Assembly: GCF_039645965.1 (NCBI RefSeq)
Contig: NZ_CP147917.1
Span: forward strand, 1,798,001 to 1,862,000
DNA from: Sulfurimonas sp. HSL3-2
GTDB lineage: Bacteria > Campylobacterota > Campylobacteria > Campylobacterales > Sulfurimonadaceae
Length of the DNA: 64,000 nucleotides
Direction of reading: 5' to 3'
A program made the position numbers and the translations under genes. The notes beneath the pieces are model-generated. The model did not search any database, was not told the DNA's origin, and worked only from the letters and a program-made list of their open reading frames with translations. Every line of letters begins with the position of its first letter. Positions within the stretch are counted from its first letter, which is position 1. Below, one piece after another: positions 42,991 to 51,958 of this stretch.

Positions 42991-43313
42991 AAGTCTATAT
43001 AGAAGATTTTAGATTTAAATGCATCATCGGGATCCTCGATTTTGAAAGAAGAACCCCGCAGGATGTCATTATAAATCTTAAATTGGTATATGAGTTCACG
43101 ACAGATTTTATCAACTATGCAGATGTCGCTGAGCTTATTAAAGCGACTATGCAAGAAGGCAAGTTCGAACTGATCGAAGATGCACTGATCACTCTTTTTT
43201 CACTTTTAAAAGAAAAATATCCAAATATCTCTTCACTATTTATCAAGATCACGAAACCTTCGATCTTAGAAAACTGCACAGTCAGTGTAAGCGACTTTCA
43301 GAGCTATCCTTAA
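42987..43313 (+). CDS. folB: Dihydroneopterin aldolase-like protein (FolB)
   Basis: 108 residues of the FolB/FolX T-fold. FRFKCIIGILDFERRTPQDVIINLKL is the family N-terminus (usually GVxxxERxxxQ), with a FELIEDALI segment matching the active-site Glu region. It makes 6-hydroxymethyl-dihydropterin for FolK. Slightly short, it starts at TTG 42987, coupled to plsY. Confidence 0.85.
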   Translation: MKVYIEDFRFKCIIGILDFERRTPQDVIINLKLVYEFTTDFINYADVAELIKATMQEGKFELIEDALITLFSLLKEKYPNISSLFIKITKPSILENCTVSVSDFQSYP

Positions 43314-43320
43314 TCTAAAA

Positions 43321-43367
43321 TTAGAGAAATTTTAAAAAAAGTTGAAAAAAACTTTAAATTTTTCTAA
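43321..43367. promoter_or_regulatory. A/T dyad upstream of the HsrA-type regulator
   Basis: TTAGAGAAATTT (43321-43332) and AAATTTTTCTAA (43356-43367) are inverted with one mismatch, 23 bp apart, just before the regulator's -10. It could be a folB terminator or an autoregulatory operator. Confidence 0.4.
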
Positions 43368-43381
43368 AAGTATGCTATCAT
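43353..43381 (+). promoter_or_regulatory. Probable promoter of the HsrA-type regulator
   Basis: TTTAAA (43353-43358), 17 bp, then an extended -10 TGCTATCAT (43373-43381). AGGA at 43403-43406 precedes the ATG at 43416. Confidence 0.5.
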
Positions 43382-43415
43382 TGCGCAAAATTTTTCGCTT
43401 ATAGGAACTTAAAAT

Positions 43416-44090
43416 ATGCGCATTCTTATTATAGAAGATGAAGTTACTTTAAACAAAATGCTTGCAGAGGGGCTAAAAGAATTTGGCTACCAAAGTGATG
43501 TTGTAGAGACTTTAAAAGATGGTGAATACTACCTTGATATCCGTAACTACGATTTAGTATTAATGGACTGGATGTTACCAGACGGTGATAGTGTAGATAT
43601 CATCCCTAACATCAAAACAAATACACCGAAAACTGTTGTAGTCGTGCTTTCTGCTCGTGATGATGATGAGAGCGAAATAGAAGCTCTACGTGCGGGTGCT
43701 GATGATTATATCCGCAAACCGTTTAACTTTGATGTCCTTATCGCTCGTCTTGAAGCACGTCTTCGTTTCGGCGGAAGTTCGATCATCGAGATCGAAGATC
43801 TTACGATCAACCCTGAAGAGGAAAAGATCATCTATAAAGAGCAAGAGATAGAACTTAAAGGGAAACCTTTTGAAGTACTTACTCACTTGGCTCGCCACCG
43901 TGATCAGATCGTATCAAAAGAGCAGCTTCTTGACGCTATCTGGGAAGAACCTGAACTTGTAACTCCAAACGTTATCGAAGTTGCGATCAATCAGATCCGT
44001 CAAAAAATGGACAAACCTCTAGGAATCACAACTATCGAGACTGTACGTCGTCGTGGTTATAGATTTTGTTTTCCAAAAGAAGTAAACTAA
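43416..44090 (+). CDS. hsrA: OmpR-family response regulator, HsrA (HP1043) orthologue
   Basis: 224 residues: a receiver (about 1-115) and a winged-helix domain (about 125-220). The C-terminal part reads LTHLARHRDQIVSKEQLLDA and IEVAINQIRQKMDKPLGI, which I recall as almost identical in Helicobacter HP1043 and Campylobacter Cj0355. Unlike those atypical regulators, the receiver has E7, D8, the phosphoacceptor D51 (LMDWMLPDGD), S79 and K101 (IRKPF). It is thus likely phosphorylatable, and a histidine kinase gene follows at 44218. HsrA is essential in Helicobacter and controls housekeeping and redox genes. Confidence 0.92.
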   Translation: MRILIIEDEVTLNKMLAEGLKEFGYQSDVVETLKDGEYYLDIRNYDLVLMDWMLPDGDSVDIIPNIKTNTPKTVVVVLSARDDDESEIEALRAGADDYIRKPFNFDVLIARLEARLRFGGSSIIEIEDLTINPEEEKIIYKEQEIELKGKPFEVLTHLARHRDQIVSKEQLLDAIWEEPELVTPNVIEVAINQIRQKMDKPLGITTIETVRRRGYRFCFPKEVN

Positions 44091-44105
44091 TTATTATATA
44101 AAATG

Positions 44106-44129
44106 CATAAGGGGCCAAGTCCCCTTATG
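44106..44129 (+). terminator. Hairpin between the regulator and the kinase
   Basis: CATAAGGGG (44106-44114) and CCCCTTATG (44121-44129) pair perfectly round a 6-base loop, 16 bases after the hsrA stop. No U-run follows, so it may be a partial terminator or an mRNA 3' stabiliser. Confidence 0.5.
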
Positions 44130-44162
44130 TACTGCTAACGCTATCTTATTTCACTCGTCAAC

Positions 44163-44190
44163 TTTACATGTAACTCACTTTCGTTATAAT
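44163..44190 (+). promoter_or_regulatory. Probable promoter of the histidine kinase, overlapped by TTACATGTAA
   Basis: TTTACA (44163-44168), 16 bp, TATAAT (44185-44190). The exact palindrome TTACATGTAA (44164-44173) covers the -35 box. ATG 44218 follows at a distance fitting a short leader, with AGGA at 44208-44211. Confidence 0.6.
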
Positions 44191-44217
44191 TCCAATAGAA
44201 CTTATTAGGATTTCACT

Positions 44218-45516
44218 ATGTTATTGCAAAGAAGTATACGCAAACGCTTTTTTATACAACTTATTATCGCTTCGGCGTCTTTAATATTAATATTCACATC
44301 CTTTGCATATCTTTATATCGAAAAATCGATCTATGATGAAAAAAGAGATGAACTTATCAAGTTTGCTCAGAACATCGCTTCTTTTAAATCACTGTATGAT
44401 GCTACGGTAACCAATCCCGATACTTTGATGGGACTGTCCGTCGAACTTGTAAATCTAAAACAGCAGTTAGACTATGTCCATATGTATGAAAAGACTATTA
44501 AAGACAGGACATATCTTACCATCGTCTACCCGTTTAAGATAGAGGATTTAAGCTACTTAAAGATCACAAGAGACATCACTCCGACAAAGAAACTTTTAAA
44601 CAACATCTTGAACTCGATCTTTATTATCAACAGTGTCGGTTTCGTACTTATCATCCTCTATGCAATTGCTCTGTCTAAGATGCTGATCGCTCCTGTTACC
44701 ACTCTTTCAAACAGACTTTCAAACATGAACGAACATCTTATGCAGACCATTAAAGTCGAAGAACTTCCAAAAGAGTTTGAACCCCTTGGTATCACACTAA
44801 ACCATCTTATCAACAGACTTCAAAACTTTGTTAAGTACCAAAAAGAGCTTTTTATCGGTACGGCGCATGAGCTCAAGACTCCTCTTGCCGTCATCAAACT
44901 CAAAAATCAGGTCACACTTATTAAAAAACGCTCGCCTGAAGAGTATATAGAGGCCCTGAAGACTACAAATAAAGCTGTTGATGATATGAACCATATCGTC
45001 TCAAATATCTTAAATATCGGACGACAGGAAGGTGCTCAGCTTGAAAAACCTGCAGAAGTAGATATCATCGCGGTTTTAAAAGAGAAAGCCAATGACTTTA
45101 AACTGCTTGCAGAAAACGAAAGCAAAGAGCTGATCATGAACTTTAAGCCGGACCTGTTTATGGCGACACTGCAGGTCAGCCTTTTAAATCAGATAGTCCA
45201 AAACTTTTTGCAAAATGCTCTTAAATTCACACCTAAAGATAAAAAAGTCACTATAAGCAGCTATCAAAACTATGAGGGTCTTGTTATAGAGGTACTTGAT
45301 GAAGGATGCGGTATCGATGACAGCGTGGATCTGTTCGCGCCGTTTAAGCGTCAAGGCAATAAAAGCGGGGTCGGACTAGGACTCTTTTTAGCTAAAAGTG
45401 CAGCCGATGCAATAGGTGCTAAAATAGAATTAAAAAACAGAGAAGACGGGATCTCAGGTACAAAAGCGACACTTACGATTATCTCCAAACTGTGCTGTCC
45501 TTTGCATTTCAAATAA
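44218..45516 (+). CDS. Sensor histidine kinase, cognate of the HsrA-type regulator
   Basis: 432 residues: a membrane helix at about 12-34, a periplasmic sensor of ~95 residues, a second helix at about 130-152, a linker, then the kinase core with the H-box GTAHELKTPLAVIKL (H217), N-box NALKFTPKD, G1 EVLDEGCGIDD and G2 GVGLGLFLAKS. It is a standard HK with a small unrecognised sensor domain. It lies 127 bp after the regulator with its own promoter. Campylobacter and Helicobacter lack, as far as I recall, a kinase here. The C-terminal KLCCPLHFK has two adjacent cysteines. Confidence 0.92.
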   Translation: MLLQRSIRKRFFIQLIIASASLILIFTSFAYLYIEKSIYDEKRDELIKFAQNIASFKSLYDATVTNPDTLMGLSVELVNLKQQLDYVHMYEKTIKDRTYLTIVYPFKIEDLSYLKITRDITPTKKLLNNILNSIFIINSVGFVLIILYAIALSKMLIAPVTTLSNRLSNMNEHLMQTIKVEELPKEFEPLGITLNHLINRLQNFVKYQKELFIGTAHELKTPLAVIKLKNQVTLIKKRSPEEYIEALKTTNKAVDDMNHIVSNILNIGRQEGAQLEKPAEVDIIAVLKEKANDFKLLAENESKELIMNFKPDLFMATLQVSLLNQIVQNFLQNALKFTPKDKKVTISSYQNYEGLVIEVLDEGCGIDDSVDLFAPFKRQGNKSGVGLGLFLAKSAADAIGAKIELKNREDGISGTKATLTIISKLCCPLHFK

Positions 45517-45574
45517 CTTAAAGGTTAGTTTTGCTATAAATCGAGCATAAAACAATTAACTATAAGGTTTTTTA

Positions 45575-45829
45575 ATGGCTTTACTAATAAACGAAGAGTG
45601 TATAGCGTGTGATGCATGTCGCGAAGAGTGTCCTACAATGGCAATCGAAGAGGGTGATCCTATCTACTTTATAGATCCGGATAGATGTACAGAGTGTGTC
45701 GGTGTTTATGATGAACCTTCATGTATTGCTGTTTGTCCCGTAGAGTGTATCGTACCGGATAAAGATAATGTGGAAACTATTGCAGAACTTCAATATAAAT
45801 ATAAATCAATTTTAGCGGAAGAGGAATAG
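45575..45829 (+). CDS. fdxB: 2[4Fe-4S] ferredoxin, FdxB/YfhL type
   Basis: 84 residues. CIACDACREECP and CTECVGVYDEPSCIAVCPVECI give eight or nine cysteines, with the longer second-cluster spacing of YfhL-like ferredoxins. It is a small cytoplasmic electron carrier, distinct from FdxA at 9212. A ferredoxin between the HsrA gene and ppx is also, from memory, the order in Campylobacter. It is followed by ppx after 1 bp. Confidence 0.9.
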   Translation: MALLINEECIACDACREECPTMAIEEGDPIYFIDPDRCTECVGVYDEPSCIAVCPVECIVPDKDNVETIAELQYKYKSILAEEE

Positions 45830-45830
45830 T

Positions 45831-47297
45831 TTGGCGAAGATAACGGCAGTTATAGATATAGGGTCGAATTCGGCCCGTATGGTTATCTATGAAAAAACTA
45901 GCCGTTTTGCCTTTCATCTTCTTCATGAAGTAAAAAGTCGGGTAAGACTTCCGGAAAACGCCTATAAAAATGGCGGTAATCTCCAGAGTGAAGCGATGCA
46001 GAGAACTTATGATGCGCTTGAAAACTTTTTAAGTATAGCATCGTCGTTCAAAGCGAGGAAGATTCTTTGTGTTGCAACTTCTGCACTACGTGACGCTCCT
46101 AATAAGCAGGAGTTCATATCTCGTGTACGAACCGGTCTAAAACTCAATATAAAAGTCATTGACGGCGAAAAAGAAGCGCTTTACGGTGCTATCGCCTGCT
46201 CTAACCTTCTGCCAAAAGCCGATGCTCTTACAATAGATATAGGCGGAGGTTCTACAGAATTTTCTTACATCATCAACGGTAAAGTTGAAAACACTCTCTC
46301 ACTGGCACTTGGAACCGTAAGGTTAAAAGAGCTCTATTTCGATAAAAACGATATCGAGGGTGCAAGAGCCTATATCAACCAAGAGCTTGATAAACTAAGT
46401 GACATCCAGATCTCAAATCTCATAGGGATCGGCGGTACATTCCGTGCGCTTTCACGTGCTATTATGAAAGATCTCAAATACCCTCTTAATAAACTCCATT
46501 CATTTGAGTTTTCTGCAAAGACTATGTCTAGTTTTATAGACAAGATCATGAATGCAAACGAGCGTAAACTAAAAAGCCTCAATATCAGACCCGACCGCTT
46601 TGATGTCATCAAGCCGGGTAGCCTGATAATCTCGGAACTGCTAAAAAGAAAGAGCGATATCGACAACCTTATTACAAGCGGTGTCGGAGTCAGAGAGGGA
46701 GTCTATCTCAGTGATCTGCTGCGCGGTCAAAAGGACAGCGGTTTTCCAGCAAACTTCAACCCTTCTGTCAGATACCTGCTTGATTCGTATATTATCGATA
46801 AAAACCATTCAAACCATCTGGCAAAACTTTCTAAGTCGATCTTTGACCTTACCTATGAGAGTTACGATATAGATGAAAAATATAAAAAAGCTCTGGTGAT
46901 CGGAGCAAAACTTTCGCCTATCGGTGCTTCACTTCATAACTATTCAAGTAACCAGCACAGCTACTATCTTATACAAACAGCGTTAGAGTACGGCTTTACA
47001 CATCAAGAGATAATACTTATCGCGACTCTTACGAAATATGCAAAAAGAAAAGCGCCTGCTACAGCTCATATAACTGAATATAAGAATATTTTGCCTGATG
47101 AACGCGTAGCTGAGTTTTTAAGCTTTATTATTTCTCTTTCATCTGCGTTGCTGGCGCATAGACCAAGAGATCTGAAGTATGAGATAGGTTTCAGTGGAAA
47201 CTGCTTACATGTAAGCTCAAAAGAGAACCTTTATCTCGTAAAAGATGCGGTCAAAAACCTTGAATTTCCTCAAGGGATAAGAGTAGAGTTTAAATAA
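45831..47297 (+). CDS. Exopolyphosphatase / pppGpp phosphohydrolase (Ppx/GppA)
   Basis: 488 residues. An actin-like phosphatase domain has AVIDIGSNSARMVIYE, VDTATSALRDAPN-type segments and LTIDIGGGSTEFSYI; the C-terminal ~180 residues form the all-helical HD-like domain. It hydrolyses polyphosphate and/or pppGpp. The start is TTG 45831 with GAGGAA just before; ATGs further in would lose the IDIGSN motif. Whether it prefers polyP or pppGpp cannot be read from the sequence. A TTACATGTAA copy lies near the 3' end (47205). Confidence 0.9.
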   Translation: MAKITAVIDIGSNSARMVIYEKTSRFAFHLLHEVKSRVRLPENAYKNGGNLQSEAMQRTYDALENFLSIASSFKARKILCVATSALRDAPNKQEFISRVRTGLKLNIKVIDGEKEALYGAIACSNLLPKADALTIDIGGGSTEFSYIINGKVENTLSLALGTVRLKELYFDKNDIEGARAYINQELDKLSDIQISNLIGIGGTFRALSRAIMKDLKYPLNKLHSFEFSAKTMSSFIDKIMNANERKLKSLNIRPDRFDVIKPGSLIISELLKRKSDIDNLITSGVGVREGVYLSDLLRGQKDSGFPANFNPSVRYLLDSYIIDKNHSNHLAKLSKSIFDLTYESYDIDEKYKKALVIGAKLSPIGASLHNYSSNQHSYYLIQTALEYGFTHQEIILIATLTKYAKRKAPATAHITEYKNILPDERVAEFLSFIISLSSALLAHRPRDLKYEIGFSGNCLHVSSKENLYLVKDAVKNLEFPQGIRVEFK

Positions 47298-47324
47298 ACT
47301 CTACTTCTACTCTTTCTCTACCCT

Positions 47325-49559
47325 TTAAAATCTTTGTCCCATAGTAAATTCGAAGTGTGACACATCGTCACCAGGTTTTTCATTAAGAGGATTTGCAAAC
47401 ATCAGCTGAATCGGTCCAACAGGTGAAAACCATTCAAGCCCCATCCCGTAACCTCCGCGAGATATTTCACTAAGAGAGTTGTCGCCTATAAATCCCCAAT
47501 CGGCAAAAGCGACAAGACGCATCTTTGCCTTTGGTACAAGCGGGAGACTAAGCTCTGCACTGTTTGAAAATGTCTGGTTAGCTCCGATACGTCTTACCTG
47601 ACCGTTTGTATCCGTAATAGTCGGTGCAAGAGAGTACGATTGATAGCCTCTGACACTTCCGATACCACCCATATAGTATTTTTCCGCTATTGGCAGATAA
47701 CCTGTGTCCATTACATAGTTAAACCTTGCTTTGTACCTAAAAATAGCATCAAAACCGACATAATCTTTTAGTCCGTTGTACTTGTTAAACGTAGTCCCGG
47801 ATTTGAAAAAATTTGCATCCCCTCCGAGTCCGGATTTTTCAAAAGTCTGGCTGGCTGTCAAACCTTCACGCGGAAGATAGTAATCATCTGTATTATCGAA
47901 ACTAAGACTTGTCACGACAGAACTTTTAGCATAACTTTCAAAATAGTAGCTTCCATATACGGATGTAGAGTTCAGATCGACGTTGCTATATCTGTTTTGA
48001 GAATAGTTATATCCTAAGTATCCCGATACATGCCTTGTAAATCTATGCCCGACACCGACACTCACACCATTACTTTCTGTACTATAGTCAGTGTAGTCCG
48101 TTGCAGATTGATAGACTGAGAAGTTTCCGCTGAAGTCACTGTCATTGAGTCTAGGATTCGAAATAGAGAATGAATAGTTATGCGTCATTTGAGATTTTTC
48201 TAACTTGACACCTACGTTTATCCCTGAACCGAAAATATTTCTATCACTTACGGAAACACTTAAAAGAATACCGCCATAACTACCGTATCCACCGCCTACT
48301 TGGATATTTCCTGTCGGAGTTTCTTTTACTTTTACGATCAGATCCATCGTACGTTCATCTATACGCTTCTCTTCGATCGTATTGCTTTCAAAGTACCCCA
48401 AACGTCCAAGAGAGTTTCTTGAATCCTTAAGATCGGTCAAGCTATACATATCTCCGGGTCCAAGATATAGCTCACGTCTAATGATCCTGTCTAAGGTACG
48501 GGTATTGCCCGAGATGATCACGTTTCTAATACGTACCTTTTCGCCCGGTATGACTTTAAAAGCGACTTCGACCGTATGGTTCTCTTTATCTTTTCTGAGA
48601 TCCGGAACAACATTAGCATATGCATAGCCAAGATCTGCAACGATAGTTTTTATTCTATCTGCATCCTCGCGGAAGGTCTTTATGTTAAACGGCTCATTTT
48701 TTGTAAGTTTTACGACCTCTAAAAGTTTTGCATCATCGATGACCTGCTTCGTCTGCTCGATAGTGACTCCGCTAATGCGGTAAACGTCCCCTTCTACAAT
48801 CTGGTAACTCATCTCTCCCGTATAATGATCAAAGTTGACTCTGACAAACGGAGCATCCACTTTTGCATCAAGATACCCGTACTGCATGTAGTAATCACGG
48901 ATACGAAGAGGATCATATTGAAGATCCTGTATTCTCAGATCTCCGCTGTTTCTACCCCAGAACCATCCCATAAACTGATGTTCCTTGTTCGCTACCATAT
49001 CATCAAAGTCTGAACCCTCAAACCTTTTTAAACCGCTGTATTTGATCTTTTCGATAATGATCTTTTCACCCTCGTTGATAACAAACTTAATATGCATACT
49101 GCCGTTTTCTTGAAGCTCTTTTTCAACCTCAACGACCGAATCTATCTTGCCGTCATGGTTTAATGATTCAATGATCCTGTTTTTAGCAGCCTCGATCTTT
49201 TTTTCATCATACAATGCACCGCGTTTGATCATAACGACATCGTTCATAAAATCTTTGTCGTCATCTTTATAGCCTTTTAACTCTATTTTAGAGATGATCG
49301 GCTTCTCTTGAAAGTGAAAAGTAACGTTTCCGTCTTCACTTGTCACATATATATCTTGAAAGTAACCCTGTTTAAAATACTTCTTAATAGCATCATCCAC
49401 TTTTTGTTCATCAAGCTCATCACCAATATCAAGATCGACCATACGCATCGCAACATCTTTTGAAATGTGGAACAGACCATCATAATTTATCTCTTTTATC
49501 TTATCCGCGTAAACACTTAAACCTATAAAAAAGGCAAGCGCTAAAAAAACAATTTTCAT
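47325..49559 (-). CDS. bamA: Outer membrane assembly factor BamA
   Basis: 744 residues with a signal peptide (about 1-18), POTRA repeats over about 20-340 (for example KIKEINYDGLFHISKDVAM and EKVRIRNVIISGNTRTLDRI) and an Omp85 beta-barrel (about 360-744). The conserved GSVRGYQ motif in loop 6 is at GGIGSVRGYQSYSLA, and the C-terminus ends in F. It inserts beta-barrel proteins such as the porin at 62438. It is divergent from tyrA. Confidence 0.96.
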   Translation of the reverse strand: MKIVFLALAFFIGLSVYADKIKEINYDGLFHISKDVAMRMVDLDIGDELDEQKVDDAIKKYFKQGYFQDIYVTSEDGNVTFHFQEKPIISKIELKGYKDDDKDFMNDVVMIKRGALYDEKKIEAAKNRIIESLNHDGKIDSVVEVEKELQENGSMHIKFVINEGEKIIIEKIKYSGLKRFEGSDFDDMVANKEHQFMGWFWGRNSGDLRIQDLQYDPLRIRDYYMQYGYLDAKVDAPFVRVNFDHYTGEMSYQIVEGDVYRISGVTIEQTKQVIDDAKLLEVVKLTKNEPFNIKTFREDADRIKTIVADLGYAYANVVPDLRKDKENHTVEVAFKVIPGEKVRIRNVIISGNTRTLDRIIRRELYLGPGDMYSLTDLKDSRNSLGRLGYFESNTIEEKRIDERTMDLIVKVKETPTGNIQVGGGYGSYGGILLSVSVSDRNIFGSGINVGVKLEKSQMTHNYSFSISNPRLNDSDFSGNFSVYQSATDYTDYSTESNGVSVGVGHRFTRHVSGYLGYNYSQNRYSNVDLNSTSVYGSYYFESYAKSSVVTSLSFDNTDDYYLPREGLTASQTFEKSGLGGDANFFKSGTTFNKYNGLKDYVGFDAIFRYKARFNYVMDTGYLPIAEKYYMGGIGSVRGYQSYSLAPTITDTNGQVRRIGANQTFSNSAELSLPLVPKAKMRLVAFADWGFIGDNSLSEISRGGYGMGLEWFSPVGPIQLMFANPLNEKPGDDVSHFEFTMGQRF

Positions 49560-49595
49560 ATATTTCCTAAAATTTAAATAATAAGTTTAAGATTT

Positions 49596-49643
49596 TACAC
49601 TGAATGTGATTAATCTTACGTAAACTCAAGTATTTTCAGTGTA
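49596..49643. promoter_or_regulatory. Inverted repeat in the bamA/tyrA divergent promoter region
   Basis: TACACTGAA (49596-49604) and TTCAGTGTA (49635-49643) are perfect inverted 9-mers 30 bp apart, in the 111-bp intergenic region. It could be an operator shared by the divergent genes or a chance dyad. Confidence 0.35.
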
Positions 49644-49670
49644 TCATTGCAATAAAAAAAGAGATATGTT

Positions 49671-50501
49671 ATGAAAGTTGGTATTATCGGTCTTGGCCTA
49701 ATGGGTGGTTCCTTAGCACTAAGCCTAAAAAATTTACCGTTTATACACGAGATCGTCGGAAGTGACCATAATAAAGAGCATCAAAAACAAGCCCTTGAAC
49801 TCTCTCTAGTCAAAAAAATCGTTGAGTTTGAAGAGATAAAAAAATGTGATCTTATCATCTTAGCTGTTCCTGTCGACGGTATCATATCTATTATAGATCA
49901 ACTCACCGATGTAGATGAAAACACGACGATCATAGACTTCGGTAGTACAAAAGAAAAGATCGTCAAATCTATCCCCGACAAGATACGCAAAAACGTCGTA
50001 GCTGCCCACCCGATGACGGGAACCGAATTCTTTGGTCCGTATGCAGCTATTGAAGGTCTCTATACCGACAGTGTCGTTGTACTTTGTGATCTTGAAGACA
50101 GCGGGGAACATCAAAAAGAAACAGCCATAAAACTTTTTGATGCGCTATGCATGAAGATAAGCTATATGCATGCTCATGAACATGACCGTCATACGGCGTT
50201 TATCAGCCATATGCCCCATGCCATCTCATACTCTCTTGCAAATACAGTAATTAAACAGGAAAACAGAGAAGATATCTTGACTCTTGCAGCCGGAGGATTC
50301 AGATCAATGAGCCGTCTTGCAAAAAGTTCTCCTGCGATGTGGGAAGACGTTTTCAAACAAAACAAAGACAATGTTCTTGAAGCGATAGAGCTTTTTGAAA
50401 AAGAGCTGCAAAACTTTAAGAAGCATATCAAAGATGAAAACTGGAACGAACTGCATAAAGATATGCAGGATGCAAACACTCTTTACAATATCTTCAGTTA
50501 A
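49671..50501 (+). CDS. tyrA: Prephenate dehydrogenase
   Basis: 276 residues. The NAD motif is VGIIGLGLMGGSLAL at residues 2-16, with the PDH segments AAHPMTGTEFFGPYAA (substrate His) and HAHEHDRHTAFISHMPHAIS. It makes 4-hydroxyphenylpyruvate for tyrosine. It is a monofunctional enzyme without an ACT or chorismate mutase domain. Its stop and the batD stop overlap in a shared TTAA (50498-50501) on opposite strands. Confidence 0.95.
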   Translation: MKVGIIGLGLMGGSLALSLKNLPFIHEIVGSDHNKEHQKQALELSLVKKIVEFEEIKKCDLIILAVPVDGIISIIDQLTDVDENTTIIDFGSTKEKIVKSIPDKIRKNVVAAHPMTGTEFFGPYAAIEGLYTDSVVVLCDLEDSGEHQKETAIKLFDALCMKISYMHAHEHDRHTAFISHMPHAISYSLANTVIKQENREDILTLAAGGFRSMSRLAKSSPAMWEDVFKQNKDNVLEAIELFEKELQNFKKHIKDENWNELHKDMQDANTLYNIFS

Positions 50502-51958
50502 AATCCATACCTTTTTCTAAGCTCTTTTAGCTTAGTCTTATCGATCACGACATCTTCACCCGCATAAAGTTTCTTTTCCAATAGATCTATCATCTCTTTG
50601 ACATCTGCATCATCTTTAAACTCAATAAGTCTGGAAAGGATCGCTTTTGTATCTTTAGACGATATATGTGTATTATTCTTTTTAGAACCTAGCAAAGGCT
50701 TGATAAGCATAAAGAGTATACCGAGTATAAAACCGCCTAAAGCAGAAAGTGCAATAGTGATATATGAGATCTTCTCTTGAGGTTTTACGACTTCAGCCGC
50801 TGTCTGCTGGGAAGCTTTTTCTATTTTTAAGGGCTCATCGCTTTTTTTGACTCCGCCGCCGATTACTGTAACATGTATCGGCTGTGTCTTTATGCTTTTG
50901 ACACTGTTTGTCTTTGTGTCCAGATACTTTATCTCTATCGAAGGGATAGTAAAATTCCCATCTCCCACAAACGCCATCTTTTTAGTATATTCACCGCTGT
51001 ATGTACCGTTTTTAATGAAATGTTCTATCTTTGCATCATCTTCAAAGACTGAGATGTTTGGGATAAAGGGTTTTATCGACCCCACATCTTCAAAGTTTGC
51101 TCTGCCGCTGAGTTTTACTGTTGCATTAACAGGCTCATTCTGATTCACTTTTGTTTTGTCCACGGAGACATTCATCATGATATCACTGCCGACCAGATCT
51201 ACGCCGTTTGGCAAAGGTTTGACCTTTACATGTAAAGCATTAGAGAGATATCTGCTCCAGTTAAGGTTTGGCATCAGATCACCGAAGAACGGATCTCTTG
51301 CCGCAGTTCTTTGTGCCAGACTCATCTTTGCCGGCTGTATCGTAAGATTCCCGTCTCTTTGTGCCGCTAAGATATAGATCACTTTTGTCTGCAGATAATC
51401 TCCCTCATAGCTGCCTGCAAGCTGCTGCTGTTTCTTTACCCAAAAACCATTCATACTTGAAGGTTCAAACTTGGAGTCGACTATCTTCATATCTCTGCGG
51501 ATCTTTGAAGTCAATGTTACTTTAAAAGGTTCTCCGACATAAAGTTCTTTTTTATCACTTGCATACGTAAGTGAGAACTTTGCCTTTGCATCTGCGGAAA
51601 GAGGACGGACCTCGATCTTTATCGGTTTCGTATTTACAACACCGTCATCTGTCTTTACCTCAATAGGATCGATAGTACAAGACTTCTCAGGTGCAAAACT
51701 GTATGTCAGTGTCTGCGTTTTGGTAAACTTTCCATTTACTCCGTTTATGCTTGTCTGTGATGAACGGCCAAGGACATTCACCCCGCATAGAGAGTCGATA
51801 TTTGGTTTTTCAAATCCCGTGCCGCTTACCTGCAAACTGAAGTTCACTACGTTGCCGGGAGTCACTACACTTTGATCGACTCCTGCACTTACACCTGCAA
51901 AAAGATTTGTACTAAAAATCAAAAATGTTATTATCTTACCAAGGTTTTTCATTTTCAT
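50498..51958 (-). CDS. BatD-like oxygen-tolerance protein
   Basis: 486 residues: a signal peptide (about 1-22), an extracytoplasmic BatD domain of beta-sandwich repeats (VDQSVVTPGNVVNFSLQVSG; PFKVTLTSKI), and a C-terminal membrane helix (about 398-418) with a basic tail. Family members occur with MoxR/VWA proteins; the mechanism is not known. It overlaps the VWA/TPR gene by 23 bp. Two codons are plausible starts (MKM); both keep the signal peptide. A TTACATGTAA copy lies at 51226. Confidence 0.88.
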   Translation of the reverse strand: MKMKNLGKIITFLIFSTNLFAGVSAGVDQSVVTPGNVVNFSLQVSGTGFEKPNIDSLCGVNVLGRSSQTSINGVNGKFTKTQTLTYSFAPEKSCTIDPIEVKTDDGVVNTKPIKIEVRPLSADAKAKFSLTYASDKKELYVGEPFKVTLTSKIRRDMKIVDSKFEPSSMNGFWVKKQQQLAGSYEGDYLQTKVIYILAAQRDGNLTIQPAKMSLAQRTAARDPFFGDLMPNLNWSRYLSNALHVKVKPLPNGVDLVGSDIMMNVSVDKTKVNQNEPVNATVKLSGRANFEDVGSIKPFIPNISVFEDDAKIEHFIKNGTYSGEYTKKMAFVGDGNFTIPSIEIKYLDTKTNSVKSIKTQPIHVTVIGGGVKKSDEPLKIEKASQQTAAEVVKPQEKISYITIALSALGGFILGILFMLIKPLLGSKKNNTHISSKDTKAILSRLIEFKDDADVKEMIDLLEKKLYAGEDVVIDKTKLKELRKRYGF

